NCBI GenBank assembly: GCA_015179025.1
Contig: WHUX01000103.1
Coordinates: forward strand, 1-64,000
Direction of reading: 5' to 3'
From: Terfezia claveryi
Lineage: Eukaryota; Ascomycota; Pezizomycetes; Pezizales; Pezizaceae
Length of the DNA stretch: 64,000 bases
Shown here: positions 33,430-45,884 of the stretch, in pieces
How the letters are laid out: each line of letters opens with the position of its first letter
How positions within the stretch are numbered: the stretch's first letter is position 1
Position numbers and translations under genes: made by a program
The notes under the pieces: generated by a model
Told to the model about the DNA's origin: nothing
The model's database searches: none
The model's input: only the letters and a program-made list of their open reading frames with translations

Positions 33430-34990
33430 TCGGAAAACTGGGCAAGTTGTTTGGGGGGGGGGGTTGATAGTCCCAACCCATCCTCTATACCGAGCCGACT
33501 AAACCCGAGTACGTGATAGGTAAATTGGGCTCTATGCGGAGAGTCATAGGCCTAATATGTTAAAGCTTACTGAACGGCAGTGCACCTGTACTAGTTATTA
33601 ACAAAAGCGAACAACAACTGCGCTCCCCTCATTATCGAGTTATTGATCAACAATTAGATTCGAGCTTCCAGAAGAAGCTCGACAAGTCATGCGGCGGTAC
33701 AGGGGCACGAACCCATGGTGGGGACACAAGGCGGTAATGAATATTCTCAACAGCTCTAGGGTCTACAAGCTGGTCCAGCACCGGAGAGCACCTAATTCAT
33801 GTAATAGCTGCGCCCTTAATTCCTCTCTCTATCCTCAGTACATAACCCACTGGCTGTATGAAAACCGGGCCGGTGGTCAGCCCTCTCAGATCTGAGTTTG
33901 GGTGACCTCGGATCTCAGTACCTCAACTTCCGCTACTTTTGTCCGATATATGGGATTCAGGTCCCTACTGCTGGCACAGGCTCCACCTTATCCCGGTAGT
34001 TACATCAGGGGTAAAAAATAGTTCGGCATCTGTTAACACTAAACATTCATTACATCGTCTCGAGAGAGCGGATTCACAGTTGCTATTTGAGGCCGAATAA
34101 TTAGTCACCGTTCAAACCATCCTCCTCCGTCCGACTGAGCAACATTAACATTACAAACTAATGTCCGCCCGGCCCCCGCCGCATTGATCTCACAGGTCAC
34201 CTTCACTATGGCAATCACCTACACTTTACAAATGAGCGTGAGCATGCTGGTATCAAAAGTTGTGCATCTTCTTGTCGTCATAGTAGGCGCTGATATTGAG
34301 GAGTTGTCCGGCAATAACTGTCAGTAACCTCAAAAACAGCTAAAGAGAAGAAAAGAAGCTAGACTAGATGATATCTCCAGTAACCCTTCCAGCAAAAAAA
34401 AAAAAAATTTAAAAAAAAAAAAACAGCAGAATATCCAACCCATATGTGAGACTACAGAAATACTTCGACATATATCCGTCCCCAACATTCATTCTCCCCC
34501 TCCTCTTCCTAGACCAGTCTCTATGTCTACGGTATTTCTTCCCCAATCCCCAATGCTTGCTCCGTCCCTAGGGAAAAACTTCCCAACTCAGTCCATGAGT
34601 AGAAACGATGTCCATAGTTGAGCCAGTTTTTTTTTCTTTTTTCTTTTTTTTTTTTTTTGGGGGGGGGCAGTTTAGCGCTCATGCACATATGCGAAGGAAG
34701 CCTCGCTTTCTATCCCTTTAGAGTTGCCTACACTACACACTGTAGTTTACAAAGAGACAGACACATACATAGAAGCCAATGAAGAAGAAAAAAAAAAAAG
34801 AAATCCTCCTCTCCCTCTAGATCCCGGATATATATCCAAGCTTTGCCACCACGATTGTCATAGAAAAAAATATTTTGCTTCAGACCTTATCTACAGCATG
34901 CAAGCTACATCCTAGGGCGGGGTTATTTGCGGCGCGCGGTATATTTTATAGGTTTGCTACACTATCTCTGTAGGAGCCTATTACATATAT
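33430..34990. other. Stretch without a gene; homopolymer-rich
   Basis: Runs: G9 near 33,451, A-rich 34,395-34,424, T-rich 34,627-34,660 followed by G7, and A-rich 34,785-34,802. Other frames are short. Confidence 0.45.
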
Positions 34991-35015
34991 TAAAACACAA
35001 ACCGCAATCACCAGC

Positions 35016-36496
35016 CTAGGCCTTCCCATGCCCATGTCCATGTCCAATATCATCCAACGCCTTCACCCACCTCTCCCTCCACCCCTTCATCCCCTTCCCC
35101 CACTCCCCAAACGACCAATGCTTGACCTGCTTTGAACTCCCCTGCGTGTGTGCCTGCGCATGCACATGTGACGTCGACGTACTTGGCTGTGCTATTCCCA
35201 TAGGCACTCCCGCATGTGCATGAACCGCAGCATCTTGCTTCCCCTCCTGCAGCACAGTAATGCCCCCCCCTGTATGCGTATATGCATCAGAGCCGGCAGC
35301 ACCTTTCTGATGCTGCTGCTGTGGGACCTTTTCCTCCTCCTCCCATTCCTTCTTCTCTTGTACCTGCACTACCACACCCTCATTCTTCCTCTCCCTCTTC
35401 CCCTCCTCCTCCTCTTCCTCCTCCTCCTCCTCCACCTCATTGACCTCATTTTTCTCGACCACCCACAAACACCTATTCACCACCCACCCCATCCCCAACG
35501 CACATCTCCCCACTTCCGTCTCCGTCTCCGCCCCCAAATTCATCCACACATCTACGCCCTCCCCAGCAATCCCGCTCCCGTCAAAATCCCCCGCAACCTC
35601 CACCACCGCCTCAAGCAACATCTTGACCAGTCCCCTCCCAACCAAACTCCAGTGCCTACCACCCCCTGCGCCGCGATACTCGGGAAAGATCTCGAGGCGG
35701 GAAATATAGAGGCGGTTTGGGCTGCTAGGGGTGGGGAGGCGGAGGAGGATGTACCCTGCACGTTTTTGCGGCTGGCTGGGGGGGAGTGTAGGTCGATGAG
35801 GGAGAGGCATTTTTCCCCCGTGCTGCCAAAGCCATTTGGGGGGTTGAGAAGCGTGCGGAGGTGAGGGTGCGTGCTGGTGAACCAGGAGGTGTCTTCAACG
35901 AGGTCATAGGAAGAGGAGATGTGTGGGGTGTGGTGGTGGCTGTGGTGGTGGGGGCCAGGGGAGCTCGACCGGGAGTGTGGGGTCGAGGAGGGATACCCTA
36001 TGCGTCCTCTTGGGGGGGAGGCGGGTGTGTGGAGGTTGTGGGGGTGGTGGTCACGGTGGTGGTGGTGGTGTTGGCTGGGGAGCTGGGGGTGGAGCAGGTA
36101 TCGGGGTGCGTGCTCCGCGTGGGAGTAGACCATTTCGTAGATCATCTCGCATCGATCAGCCTTCTGCGGATAGAGCGCGAGCACGGATTTATCAAAGGCG
36201 TAGATGGTCCAGCGCTTGTTGATGTCGAAGAAGGCGGGGAAGTAGTCGAAGATGGTTGTTGCGGTCGCTTCTGCGGATGGGGCAGGAATTGCCTTCTTGC
36301 GCGTGGCGGGGGACCCGGAGGTGGACAGACATGTCGCCGGGTCGATGGAGAAGGAGAGTGGCAGAAAAAGATATGTCCGGGGAGGGGCGTCACTGAGTGC
36401 CGCCGGCTGGGTGGTGAACCAGGTGGGGTTCGAGCTGAGGGGGATGGAGGACGGGGCGGAGATGCGGTGGTGGAGGGCGAGGAGGTCGTCGCACAT
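35016..36496 (-). CDS. GNAT-like protein with His-rich and acidic low-complexity parts, one homopolymer frameshift
   Basis: No introns. From ATG at 36,494-36,496 the protein starts MCDDLLALHH, has a conserved-looking part (FDYFPAFFDINKRWTIYAFDKS), then a His-rich linker (HHHHHRDHH) and TSWFTSTHPHLRTLLNPPNG. At 35,788-35,794 a run of seven C (minus strand) breaks the frame after SLIDLHSPP. The other frame continues as RAGYILLRLPTP, RLYISRLEIFPEYRGAGGG, VKMLLEAV and ALGMGWV, which resembles a GNAT acetyl-CoA-binding motif (RxxGxG). The tail has a run of 11 Glu and a basic end. With one more base the frame is 494 codons including stop. Substrate unknown; the acetyltransferase role is an inference. 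The -1 in C7 may be a sequencing error. Confidence 0.65.
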
Positions 36497-36669
36497 GACT
36501 GCAGTAGGGGAACAGGGGAGCTTTCACACAGCGACCAACAGCAGGAGTACTCGCGGAGGGGTCGAGATTGGGGGGGGATATTTTATACCGAGGGAAATGG
36601 TTGGGTTTGCTACAAGTCGCGGGTCATCCCGGGCAGAGCTAAGTAGAACCCCGCAATGTTGCGATTGGA

Positions 36670-36792
36670 ACATTTTTTTTTTTTTTCTTTTTTCTTTTTT
36701 TTATCTTTTTTCTTTTTTTTCCTTTTTTCTTTTTTTTCCTTTTTTCTTTTTTCTTTTTTTTTTTCTTTTTTTATCTTTTTTTTTTTTATTCT
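36670..36792. repeat. Poly-T tract with CTTTTTT/ATCTTTTT units
   Basis: About 120 bp of nearly pure T broken by single C or A. It lies 170 bp upstream of the GNAT-like start. The Phe/Leu-rich frame across it is an artefact. Confidence 0.9.
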
Positions 36793-36908
36793 ACCAACCA
36801 GACACTGAAAGAAGCCTCATGTTGATCACTAACCAGATGATCCCTAGTCTCCTCTGTGGAGGGGTAGTGCAACCAGACTATCCTCCATACGTTGATCCCC
36901 GTTGTGCC

Positions 36909-36913
36909 AACCA
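36909..36913. repeat. Copia target duplication, left
   Basis: AACCA before the left LTR, repeated at 42,557-42,561 after the right LTR. Joining the flanks restores TGTGCCAACCAGACTA, a motif found elsewhere in the window. Confidence 0.9.
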
Positions 36914-37096
36914 TATAAAGGTCTATATTCTAGAGTGCACAGTGATGGAGAGCAAAGTGGTCCCAAATCAGTTGTGGTTGTTCTGGTTATCTTCCTCTGT
37001 CTCGTCTTCCTTGTCCTCCATAACCTCTGTCCCTTCCCTATGCTCATCCTGACTAGTCACCCTTAGCGTTGCCTCTTAGGGAACCTTGTTCCTACA
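36914..37096 (-). repeat. Copia 3' LTR
   Basis: Minus strand TGTAGGAACAAGG..ACCTTTATA; 183 bp, same length as 42,374-42,556. Confidence 0.92.
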
Positions 37097-37319
37097 CCTC
37101 CCCTCAATGCTGGGGTAATCAAAGTAATATAATCAATAATGACAAAAGAAAAGAAAATATAAAAATCACTGCGCAAAACCTATGGAATGTCCTGCCCGTC
37201 CCCTCATTTTATGTGATTCCTCCCCTTATTCCATGCTTTCTTTCCCACTGACTAGTCCTCCCCTGTTTTTCTGCCTGCATTTTTATGATTCCAATGTACG
37301 TTTTCGGAGTCCTGTTGTT

Positions 37320-37460
37320 GGTGATTAGTCTCTTGTGGTTTTTGGCTTAAAGGCTCTCGAGATATGTTTGGCTCAAAGGCTCTCATGGATAGTAGTATAT
37401 TTGGCTCAAAGGCTCTCATGCATGGTACTTTTGTTTTTGGCTCTAAGGCTCTCGTGTTTG
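37320..37460 (-). repeat. Four-copy repeat in the copia 3' region
   Basis: GAGAGCCTTTGAGCCAAA (minus strand) recurs about four times with spacers of 12-20 bp between the RNase H end and the 3' LTR. Confidence 0.8.
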
Positions 37461-37579
37461 TAAGGATAGGATAGATAATACATACCTTGTTCCAGGTGTG
37501 TGTGTCGTATATGGCCATGAAAGGTGTTATTGCTTTTAAACACCATATTGCATAGCATGCATGTGTGTATGACGTTTAG

Positions 37580-40500
37580 TAGTAGTATTCTGATTGTTCG
37601 ACAATGTCTTTCTATTGTGGCTCTCGGGAGGGGCTTTGTGAATATATCTGTAACTTGCAGTTCAGTTGACACCCATTTTACTTTTATGATACCTTCATCT
37701 GCTTTTTCCGTCACGTATCATTGTCTCAAATCGATATGTTGGGTATGATTGTTCGAGGTTACCCCGTTCGCTAAGTCATTTACATTCTCGTTGTCTCCAG
37801 TTAGTATTATTGGTAGTGAGACTTCTAGGTGTAGCCCTCGAAATAGGTTCAGTATCCAACAGATTTATCTTGTTGTTTCTATCACTGCGAGGTATTCGGC
37901 ATCTGTTGTGGATAAAGATATTGATTTGTGCTTTTTGCTCTTCCATATGAGTGGGCTGTCACCATAGAGGATTACGTAGCCAAAAGTTGAACGAGAATCA
38001 TCTTTATCGTCTGCCCATGAAGAGTCAAAATATGCAGATATCTTATGCATTTCCACCCCGGCCAATATTTCTAGGCCATTTCTTCCTCCCAGTGTTAATC
38101 CCACATTTTGTGTGCCTTTTAGGTACCTTAGAACATGCTTTGCAGCTGCTATGTGCATATGTGTAGGAAAAGCTGCGAATTGAGCTAGTTTTGTTATTGC
38201 ATGTGCGAGGTCCAGTCTTGTGCAATTCATTAGGTATCCTAGGGAGCCTACCAGAGCTTGATAGATCGTTTTTTCTGAAGGGGACAGATGCTCTTCACTT
38301 AATCCTTTCACAAGGTTCTCACCTATTGCAAAAGGGGTTGAAACTGCATTACAGTCTAGTATCCCATATGTTTGAAGGATTTCTTTCGTATAGTGTGCCT
38401 GATCCATGAAGATTAGGCCCTTTTCCTTATCTCGTATTAGGTTCAGGCCAATGAACAATTTTCCTTCTCTCATATCTTTTGTCTTGAATTTCTTCTTTAG
38501 TTGAGCCTTTGTTTCCTTCACATCATCATCGTTTCCGATTGATAATGTGTCATCGACGTGTGCTATAATAAAGATAATGGCTGTTTCCGTGATTTTGAAC
38601 CAACAAGCGAGGTCTGCAGTTAATCTGGTGAAACCTAGTTCTGTTAAAGCCTCATGTAGTATGTTATACCATATTCTCGCTGCTTGACATAGTCCATATA
38701 TAATCTTATGCAGTATACAGAACTTTTCCATGCGGGGTCCTAGTGAGAAACCTTCCAGTTGCATTAAGTATACGATTGCATCGATTAAGCCATTTAAGAA
38801 AGCTGATATTACATTCATTTGGTCTATTGTCAATCCTAAACAGGCAGCTATCGAGAGTATGATTCGTAGGGTTGTAAGACTAGCTACCGGTGCAAAAGTA
38901 TCATTGTAGTCGATACCCTTTTTCTAACGATCTCCTTGAGCTACCCATATCGCCTTAAACTTTTCTATTTTTCCTTCCGTATTTCGTTTTGTACTCCAGA
39001 CCCATTTGGTAGGTAATGTGCATCTTCCTTCTGGTATCGTTAGGATGAAATCGAATGTAGCCATCTTGGTGATAGATATCATTTCATCGAAAGCCGCTTT
39101 TAACCATAGAGCCTTGTTGATACTGGCCATCGCTTGTCTTCAGCTTTTTGGGTCATCTTCTACTACTGCTTTTTCAATGTCTGCATCTTCTTCAATCCCA
39201 TACTCCTGCCTTAGTTCTCGATATTTTTGTGTGTATTGTTCTATTATTTCTTCCATTTTTCCTTCTGTCTTCTCTTTCTTCTTCTCTTGATTTGTTTTTG
39301 GTCTCTTTCTCTCTTGTTGCCATTCTCTTAAAGCTTGGTGTACGAACGACATTGATATGTTGCTGGTCATTGTGTCAATTGAGATATAGTCGTCTTCGTG
39401 TGGGGTTGTGGTGTCGAGAGGACTATCAACTCTTAAACCAGCTAATGATATTGCCAGCATTTCTTTAGTACTCGGTCTGAGATCCTTTAAATGTAGTACA
39501 TTAGCACTCTCTTCATTCTCATTTATCTCCATCAATTCAGGGGTGTCTTCTATCTCTGTTGTGTGTTCGCCGATTATGTTGTATCCTGGAGCTAGGCCAA
39601 AACCTTCCATTGTTGGGTGGCCCATCACGTTTTCGAAGAATGTGACGTCCCGCTTTTTGACCATCACTCTTTTATTTACGTCGTATATTGCGTATAGTCC
39701 TTCATGTGCGAAATATCCCATTAGTACTCCCTCTGCTGTATGGGATTCCCATTTTGTCCTGCTTTTCTTTTCTACATGTTCATAGTACCTGCAACCGAAA
39801 ATTCTCAGATATGTAAGATCTAGCTTATGTCCGTACCATGCTTCATAAGGGGTCATTTCAAGGGCCTTGTGTGGGGATCGGTTTTTTAGGTAGGTAGATG
39901 TTCGAACAGCCTCTAGCCAAAATCCTTCTGGTAGTTGAGCTGTATGCAGCATGGCAGATGCACGTTGGACAATGTATTTATTGGTATTTTCTGCTTGTCT
40001 ATTCATTTCTGAACTGTAGGTTTGTGTTGTGTAGTGTTGGATACCTCTTCCAGCTAGATAAGCTTGAAATTCCATTTGTAGTAGGGATGGCTCGTTGTCA
40101 GAAAATATAATTTAGATTCGAAGTCCAGTCCAGTTTTCCTGAATAGCTTACTATTCTACCTATGCAACTCTTATCTCGTCTTTATTTTTTATACAGTAGG
40201 CCTAGGTATAATGAGTTTTCCTATCCACAAATGTGCAAAAATATATTTGGTCACCTAGTAAACCTTTTATTCTCATTGGTCTGCAAATGTCCATGAAAAC
40301 GATAGCCAGTAGTCGACTTGGGGAAGTTCTTGGCATTTGAGATATCTGTCGGTGATCTTTTCCTACCAAACACCCAGCACATTGAATTTTGTTTGGTAGC
40401 AGAGGTTTGCCAATTTCCATACCTATAGCTATGTGTTGAAGTCGTTCAACATCTCTTTTGTTCAAATATCCTAGACGCTGGTGCCATACTTCAAGGCTTT

Positions 40501-41368
40501 CTGGTCTCTGAACTCCTCGGTCTTGAGTTGTTAGACATATCTCATGTGACCTTACATCGTAGTCCAACCACCAGCTTGCCCCTATTTTTATATCTTGAGC
40601 AAGTAGTTGACCATCCAGAACAAACTTCACATCCTTGGGGCCGAAAGTTGAGAAATATCCTCTATCTGCTAGTACTACCACTGAGAAAAGGTTTACCCTG
40701 GTTTGCAATGTTAGCACATATAGAACGTTTTCTATATGGACATGTACAATGTCTTAGTCAATGCGGAGAATCAGTGGGATGGTCCCGTATTGGTGGGCTA
40801 CTACCCATCTATTTCCGGTAAGGATCTCGACTGGTGGAATACATGGGGTTAAATGAACAAACAGGTGCTTAAATGGACTGTAGTGGTTGCTTGCTCCCGT
40901 ATCAGCTAACCATTTTTCGGGCTTATCCTCAGGCCCCACTCTACCCTCTTCTTTTATTTGTTTTTCCCTCTTTACTTGTTGTACGGAACGAGCATATTCA
41001 TGTCCAAAACTTGACTTTCCTTTTAGACCATAATTGAACCATATGGCTTGTGTGGAGTTCAAATTTGCGTATCTGTCTACTGAGCAAGAGCTTGGTCCTA
41101 TAAAAGTAATCGGGTCTGAAACCTTTAGATAATTTGGGTTCTGATGTGCTGTCTCGTAACCACCAGTATGAAGAGATTTCTTATACCCTTCTGTATGAAA
41201 AGCTTGTTGTTGTTGAGTTTGGGTGCTGGTTTGGGTGGTGGGGATTTGGTAATGCCTGACTGGATTCTCATTGCTTCGGATGCATCTCCATTGATCTCGG
41301 TCCAGCATCCACTGAGGCTTTAGCTGTAGATTCTTTATCCAATAAGTTGTTTCGTTATGGCCAGACAT
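37580..41368 (-). pseudogene. pol: Copia pol: protease, integrase, reverse transcriptase, RNase H, with few stops
   Basis: Protease: WLADTGASNHYSP (about 40,900). GAG-pre-integrase and integrase zinc region: HQRLGYLNKRDVERLQ, CAGCLVGKDH (about 40,390). Integrase core end: NRQAENTNKYIVQRAS, then GFWLEAVRTSTYLKNRSPHK (about 39,900). Reverse transcriptase: WVAQGDR, TFAPVASLTTLRI, IDQMNVISAFLNG (about 38,810), YGLCQAARIWY and the AHVDD box near 38,550. RNase H: YFDSSWADDKDDSRSTFGY and LSTTDAEYLAV (about 37,890), ending VTDIFTKPLPR (about 37,635). Breaks include a stop between GDR and KKG near 38,925 and stops near 40,115 and 40,200. Domain order and motifs are otherwise near complete. Confidence 0.92.
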
Positions 41369-42298
41369 TCTACATGTTGTGCAATAAGAGTTGTGTCGGT
41401 TATAGGGGTGGAATCGGGATCCGGGGTTTAGTTGACCTCGAGGTCTGGTGGGTATATTCGTATGTGTGTTGTTGTATGTATTGTATTAGCATGTATAGTA
41501 TGGGGTACATGCAAGTGAATGTTGTGGGTGGTGGTGTGGTGGCTGTCTCATGTCTATATTGTTTTCCGTTGTAGACATAGCTACTACTGTGGGACCATGC
41601 ATAGATCCAGGGTTTATTTGTCGAGGGTTCACATTGTATTAATTTGTGATGGATATTGGGGAAAGAATGTTGTGCGAGGGGGCCCTGGGATCTAGGATTC
41701 CTCCAGCAGCTCTATTCTCTTCAGCTTCTTCCACTATGTCTAATTCCGCAGCCTCCAGTTGTTGAGATACCAGTTCAACTGTTAAACGGCATACCGTTCG
41801 TAGGGAGGCCTTGGTGCTTCTGAACTCTTTGTCTGCTCTATTCAAGATCCTGTAAGCTACCCTGTCTTATTCTATGTCTTCTCCTATGTCTCGTAGTTGG
41901 TTTGCTAGGGATTTCATGTGTAAGACCCAGGAACTGATGGACTGTCCAGGTTTTCTACGAGCTTTTCCGAAAGCCTCTTCGACCTTTATAACGTTTGCTA
42001 GCTTAGCGGAAGCAAATTTCTCAGCTAAAATCTCCCAAGCTTCTTTTCCAGTGTCAGCTTCAGAGATAAGGAGTTTTTGTTCTCATTCACAGTGAAGGTG
42101 AATAACAGCCAGAGCTCTTTGTTGGTTTCGAAACCAAATATGTCCTTCATCTACCAGTGCAGCTGGGGGCTGGTCATCTAGAAGTTTTTCCCACAAATCC
42201 TTCATTGTCAGGATCATACGAATCTCCCACTTCCATTCTTGATAGTTTGTGTCATTTAGTTTAGTGATTGGTACTTCTTTCTCAGTCAGCTCGGACAT
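41369..42298 (-). pseudogene. gag: Copia gag, broken
   Basis: ATG at 42,296-42,298 opens MSELTEKEVPITKLNDTNY, and YQEWKWEIRMIL follows, the usual copia gag beginning. In-frame stops lie near 42,083 and 41,865. The capsid-like helices continue (EAWEILAEKFASAKLANVIKV..., RILNRADKEFRSTK), then the knuckle CTTCRMSGHNETTY around 41,345. The last Cys of the CCHC knuckle is read as Tyr (TGT to TAT would explain it). Nucleic-acid binding by this copy is therefore doubtful. Confidence 0.85.
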
Positions 42299-42373
42299 GG
42301 TAGTAGTGGAGGTTTTTAGAGAGAAAACAAAAAATTAGAGAGTCTTTGCGTTCACGCCACCGGGGACATAACC

Positions 42374-42556
42374 TATAAAGGTCTATATTCTGGAGTGCAT
42401 AGTGATGGAGAGCAGAGTGGTCCCAAATCAGTTGTGGTTGTTCTGGTTATCTTTCTCTGTCTCGTCTTCCTTGTCCTCCATAACCTCTGTCCCTTCCCTA
42501 TGCTCATCCTGACTAGTCACCCTTAGCGTTGCCTCTTAGGGAACCTTGTTCCTACA
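42374..42556 (-). repeat. Copia 5' LTR
   Basis: 183 bp, four transitions from the other LTR; followed by AACCA. Confidence 0.92.
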
Positions 42557-42561
42557 AACCA

Positions 42562-43888
42562 GACTAACGTTGATCATGTGAATCTAACATGATAACTCTC
42601 GCGTGCCAAGGCCAAACCTCAACTTTCGTGCTACGCCAGATACAGTCATGTACACCTAGATACCGGTACCGGTACTGTACAACCAGATCCTGTCACATGT
42701 TAATACCCATCCCCCATTCCTCCGTTCCGCCTATCCTTTGCCTCTCCTGACTTGCAATGCAGCCAACGATTGCCATTACCACCCGCTCCTGGAGAGTCTG
42801 ACATACTGAGGACTTTCTCTTTCCCGTCGAGCCCCCCTCCCAATGCTCCTCTAACTCCAGTAATCCCCCCTATCCCAGATCGCCGCGAAGTTTCAAAATA
42901 AGCCAATAGCCGACGTCGGAAGCCCTCTGGGTTTGATGAGTTCTCGCAAGCTAAAAGTATCAACAGCGTAATTCCCCCCCCTCTCCTCTTTCTGCGTGAG
43001 TAACTAAGTAATTAAAACTGGGACCTTTTTGAAGGTGACCCAGGACCTTCCAGGATGAAAACAAAACTTACGGGGAAAGTGCTCGTCTATGCATTACTTA
43101 CACTCCGTTGTGGGTGGCCTTTACTGTACTCACTATATGTCTGTACTCTTCACGTGGTGTCCCTGGCTGAGTGAATTCATAGATGTATATCCAAACGTCC
43201 CTGAGCTATCGCCACTTACAATTTATCGCTCACATCGATTCGATGGGCCATTTGTCATTGACTTGATTAATGAATCTACTCCGTCCTCCATTTCTATCTA
43301 TTGGGGGTTGTTATGTTATCGAAGTGATGAGACAGTGCCATTGGCCAGCAAACAGAAATATAGGGGTTTCCATATGTTGCATGAACCCCTCCATCCGTTT
43401 GACATCGCCATATCATTCCGCCAAATGATAGAGGCAGTGAAGGTATCAATACAGTGCTCCTTTTGACACTAGAATTGAGCTTTTATACAAGACGAAAAAC
43501 CCAAACAAGATCCGCATTTCTTTGGATGATTTCCCTAGATTATTTTTCGGCGACTTTCTTTCCCCCACGACTTGATACCAATACATATTAGACCCCAGCC
43601 AAGTTTTGCGAAAAAGCGACCCCTGACACATATAAGACGCAATAAATTTTTTTTACTTGATATAAAGTAGCTTGTTATGCCGTTTGTGCAGGACAAACCA
43701 GTACAGGCAACTATTATATAAAAATGACTTGCCATATATTTTAGCAAAAAATCTCCTGGTTCCTACCTAGCTCCAGTCCGAATCCTCCCCATTCCCGAAA
43801 ATCAAAGTAATACATCTATAATAAATGATTTGTATTCTCTCTTGCTCTCTGCTTCACCCAAACCAATGTCCAACTCCACCCGCAAACC
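42562..43888. other. Stretch without a supported gene
   Basis: A 125-codon frame at 43,089-43,466 (+) has ordinary composition but no motif, splice signals or shared copy, so I do not call it. The rest shows nothing recognisable. Confidence 0.35.
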
Positions 43889-43903
43889 TAGCCCACCTCG
43901 CCC
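43889..43903. repeat. LINE target duplication, left (15 bp)
   Basis: TAGCCCACCTCGCCC, identical to 45,167-45,181. Confidence 0.95.
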
Positions 43904-44807
43904 CCTAATTCATAAGGTAATTATGAACCCCAAGTCAGAACGCTCCAAACAGTTAGGCCCTTGGGTAGCAGGCATAGGCTCGATACGAGAAGAAGGATGG
44001 AGAGTCTGTTACACCGATGGTACGGGACGAAAAGGGGTGGTAGCTAGTGGAATCCACAGTGAGGACCGAACAGGAGGCACCCCCAAGGACTACGGGGGCT
44101 ATCTGGGAGTCCACGCCACAGTAGCGGACGGCGAATTATTCGCGATACAACTGGCATTACTCAACGAAGACTCACCCATGATATCGATCCTCTCGGACTC
44201 CCAGGCTGCGATCCAGGCAGTCATCAAGATGAGCTCAGGCTCTCCACCCAGATCCAGTATCGAAACAGGCATCAAGTCTCTTATCACCACGAACCCGCAG
44301 AGGGACCTCCAGATCTCGTGGGTCAGAGGCCATCTAGGCATCCCAGGCAACGAAAAGGCGGACCGGCTTGCCAACTTTCAGTCCCACCTGGGAGAATTCA
44401 CATGCCAGGAACAGACAACAACAGAAGGAGGGCTACGCGCAGCCTCCAAAGCGAGACGGAAAGAAGCAAGAACAAAGGCGGGCTTCGGGGTAAGAAGAGT
44501 GGAGTGGAATCGACAAGCCCTGTCAGCCTACACTTGGCTAAGAACTAACAGAGGCCCGCAACGTAGCTGGCTTCACCATATCGGCAAGGCGGAATCAGCA
44601 GCATGCACATGTGGCCACCCCACTGAGACTGGAGAACATATCGTCTTCGAATGCCCACGCTTCAACCGGATACGCAGCGGATTATTGGGGGGGAGGAGGA
44701 GCTGGGAGGAGCTCGACATACTGGATTGGAGGAAAGAAGGGGAAGGAGAAGAGGAATACGAAGCTACGGAGGCCTTCTTCAGCTTCCTATACCAGGAGCT
44801 TATGTAG
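43904..44807 (+). CDS. LINE ORF2 C-terminal part: RNase H and zinc motif, open but 5'-truncated
   Basis: RNase H removes RNA from the RNA/DNA hybrid during reverse transcription. Open to TAG at 44,805. Acidic catalytic residues are in place: CYTDGTGRKG, DGELFAIQLAL, ILSDSQAAIQ and RGHLGIPGNEKADRLAN. A Cys/His motif CTCGHPTETGEHIVFECPRF lies at about 44,605-44,665, then an acidic end EATEAFFSFLYQELM. There is no reverse transcriptase and no own start codon: the frame runs in from host DNA, so this is a fragment, unlikely to be expressed. Confidence 0.9.
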
Positions 44808-45166
44808 TGAGCCGTCGGGAATGCCGTTGCCGCCGGGAGTTGGAGATGAAGAAAGAGTTTTACGAATTTTTTACGAGTTTCCTTACGAGTTCTGTCAGTT
44901 CACTCTGTTATTTCCAGTTTATCTCATCGTCTAGTCCTTCAAGTTCATTATTTCGCAGTCGAGTACCAGTCAGGCCTCCGGGTCATCGGCTAGGTCCGTT
45001 AATGACAGCACGGGTCCTTCTGCATTTTCATGTATTTAAGTTTGCGTGGGGTTGGCAGATTAACTTGCCTCTCCCTTGAATCCACCGGGTTTCCGCGTGG
45101 CTCCTCATAGCCCCCCTAACGGGGCTGCATAGGAGTACTGAGTATTTAAAAAAAAAAAAAAAAAAA
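43904..45166 (+). mobile_element. 5'-truncated LINE (I/Tad1-like) with perfect 15-bp duplication
   Basis: 1,263 bp: the RNase H end of ORF2, a 3' untranslated part, then an A-run (45,148-45,166). The flanking 15-bp word is identical on both sides, the hallmark of target-primed reverse transcription. The identical duplication and the intact 3' frame imply a recent insertion. Confidence 0.95.
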
Positions 45167-45181
45167 TAGCCCACCTCGCCC

Positions 45182-45850
45182 AACGTTCCTGTGTCTGGGC
45201 GGCAATTCACCTCAACTTCCAGTCGTACGCGGAGCCGTGAAGGGATTGGTACTTAAGTAGCTTCACGGTTAGGTAATAGGGAGAGGATATGGTGGGCATT
45301 GTTGAAATGACCATTTCTTTATGCATACAGTCAAGTCTCTTCGCTATGGTATTGCTGATACCTATTGCGAGCACTTGTTATCTTGCTAAAAGGATCTCTG
45401 CGTTATTTTCTCCTTCTTCTTCTTCACGTGTGTTCATGCTTGTTGTTCACATGTATTCACTGTCTTCGCTTACTAGTCTATGTATCGATCAATATCCGCA
45501 TGTGCTTTCGCATGTTCTTACGCATCAGGCATAATGCTTGCAAGTTGCGCATACTCACGGTATTGCTTCTACTAGGCTGTTCAGCTTGGATTGTTTTTAC
45601 CCTGATCTCGTATCTACATATACGACCTCTCAGGGCACTCATGTATAGATATTCTTCTCTAGATAGACTCAATAAGACTGTCTACTCTTGACTGAACATC
45701 CACTCACCCTGCACCAAGAGTCCACCGCTGCATCCTCCATTCAATACCTAGCGATACCACTCGCTCAGTAACCTTTCAATAGACATTTCTGGGGTTAGTT
45801 GCGTCCGAGTCGGTGCTGTCGATTACTCAAGTAGAAAGATACCTGTCGTT
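45182..45850. other. Stretch without a gene
   Basis: Only short frames; none supported. Confidence 0.4.
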
Positions 45851-45884
45851 TGTTATAGCAGGAGTAGGGTATTTTGTGGGTGAA

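Larger units (their letters stand above)
36914..42556 (-). mobile_element. Ty1/copia LTR retrotransposon, 5.64 kb
   Basis: 183-bp LTRs at both ends differ at about four positions, all transitions, and are flanked by the 5-bp duplication AACCA. On the minus strand the order is gag, protease, integrase, reverse transcriptase, RNase H, the copia order. A purine-rich tract (ATTGAGGGGAGG, minus) precedes the 3' LTR. A handful of in-frame stops make it inactive, but low LTR divergence shows that it is the youngest LTR element here. Confidence 0.95.

Noticed and set aside
35214..36646. Long plus-strand frames opposite the GNAT-like gene (216 and 261 codons)
   Set aside because: Composition is a by-product of the His/Pro/Glu-rich minus-strand protein, and the last runs into the poly-T tract.
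36914..42556. Plus-strand frames in the copia element
   Set aside because: Antisense shadows of the minus-strand gag-pol.
43089..43466. 125-codon plus frame
   Set aside because: Lacks motifs, introns or a related copy; chance frames of this length are common here.
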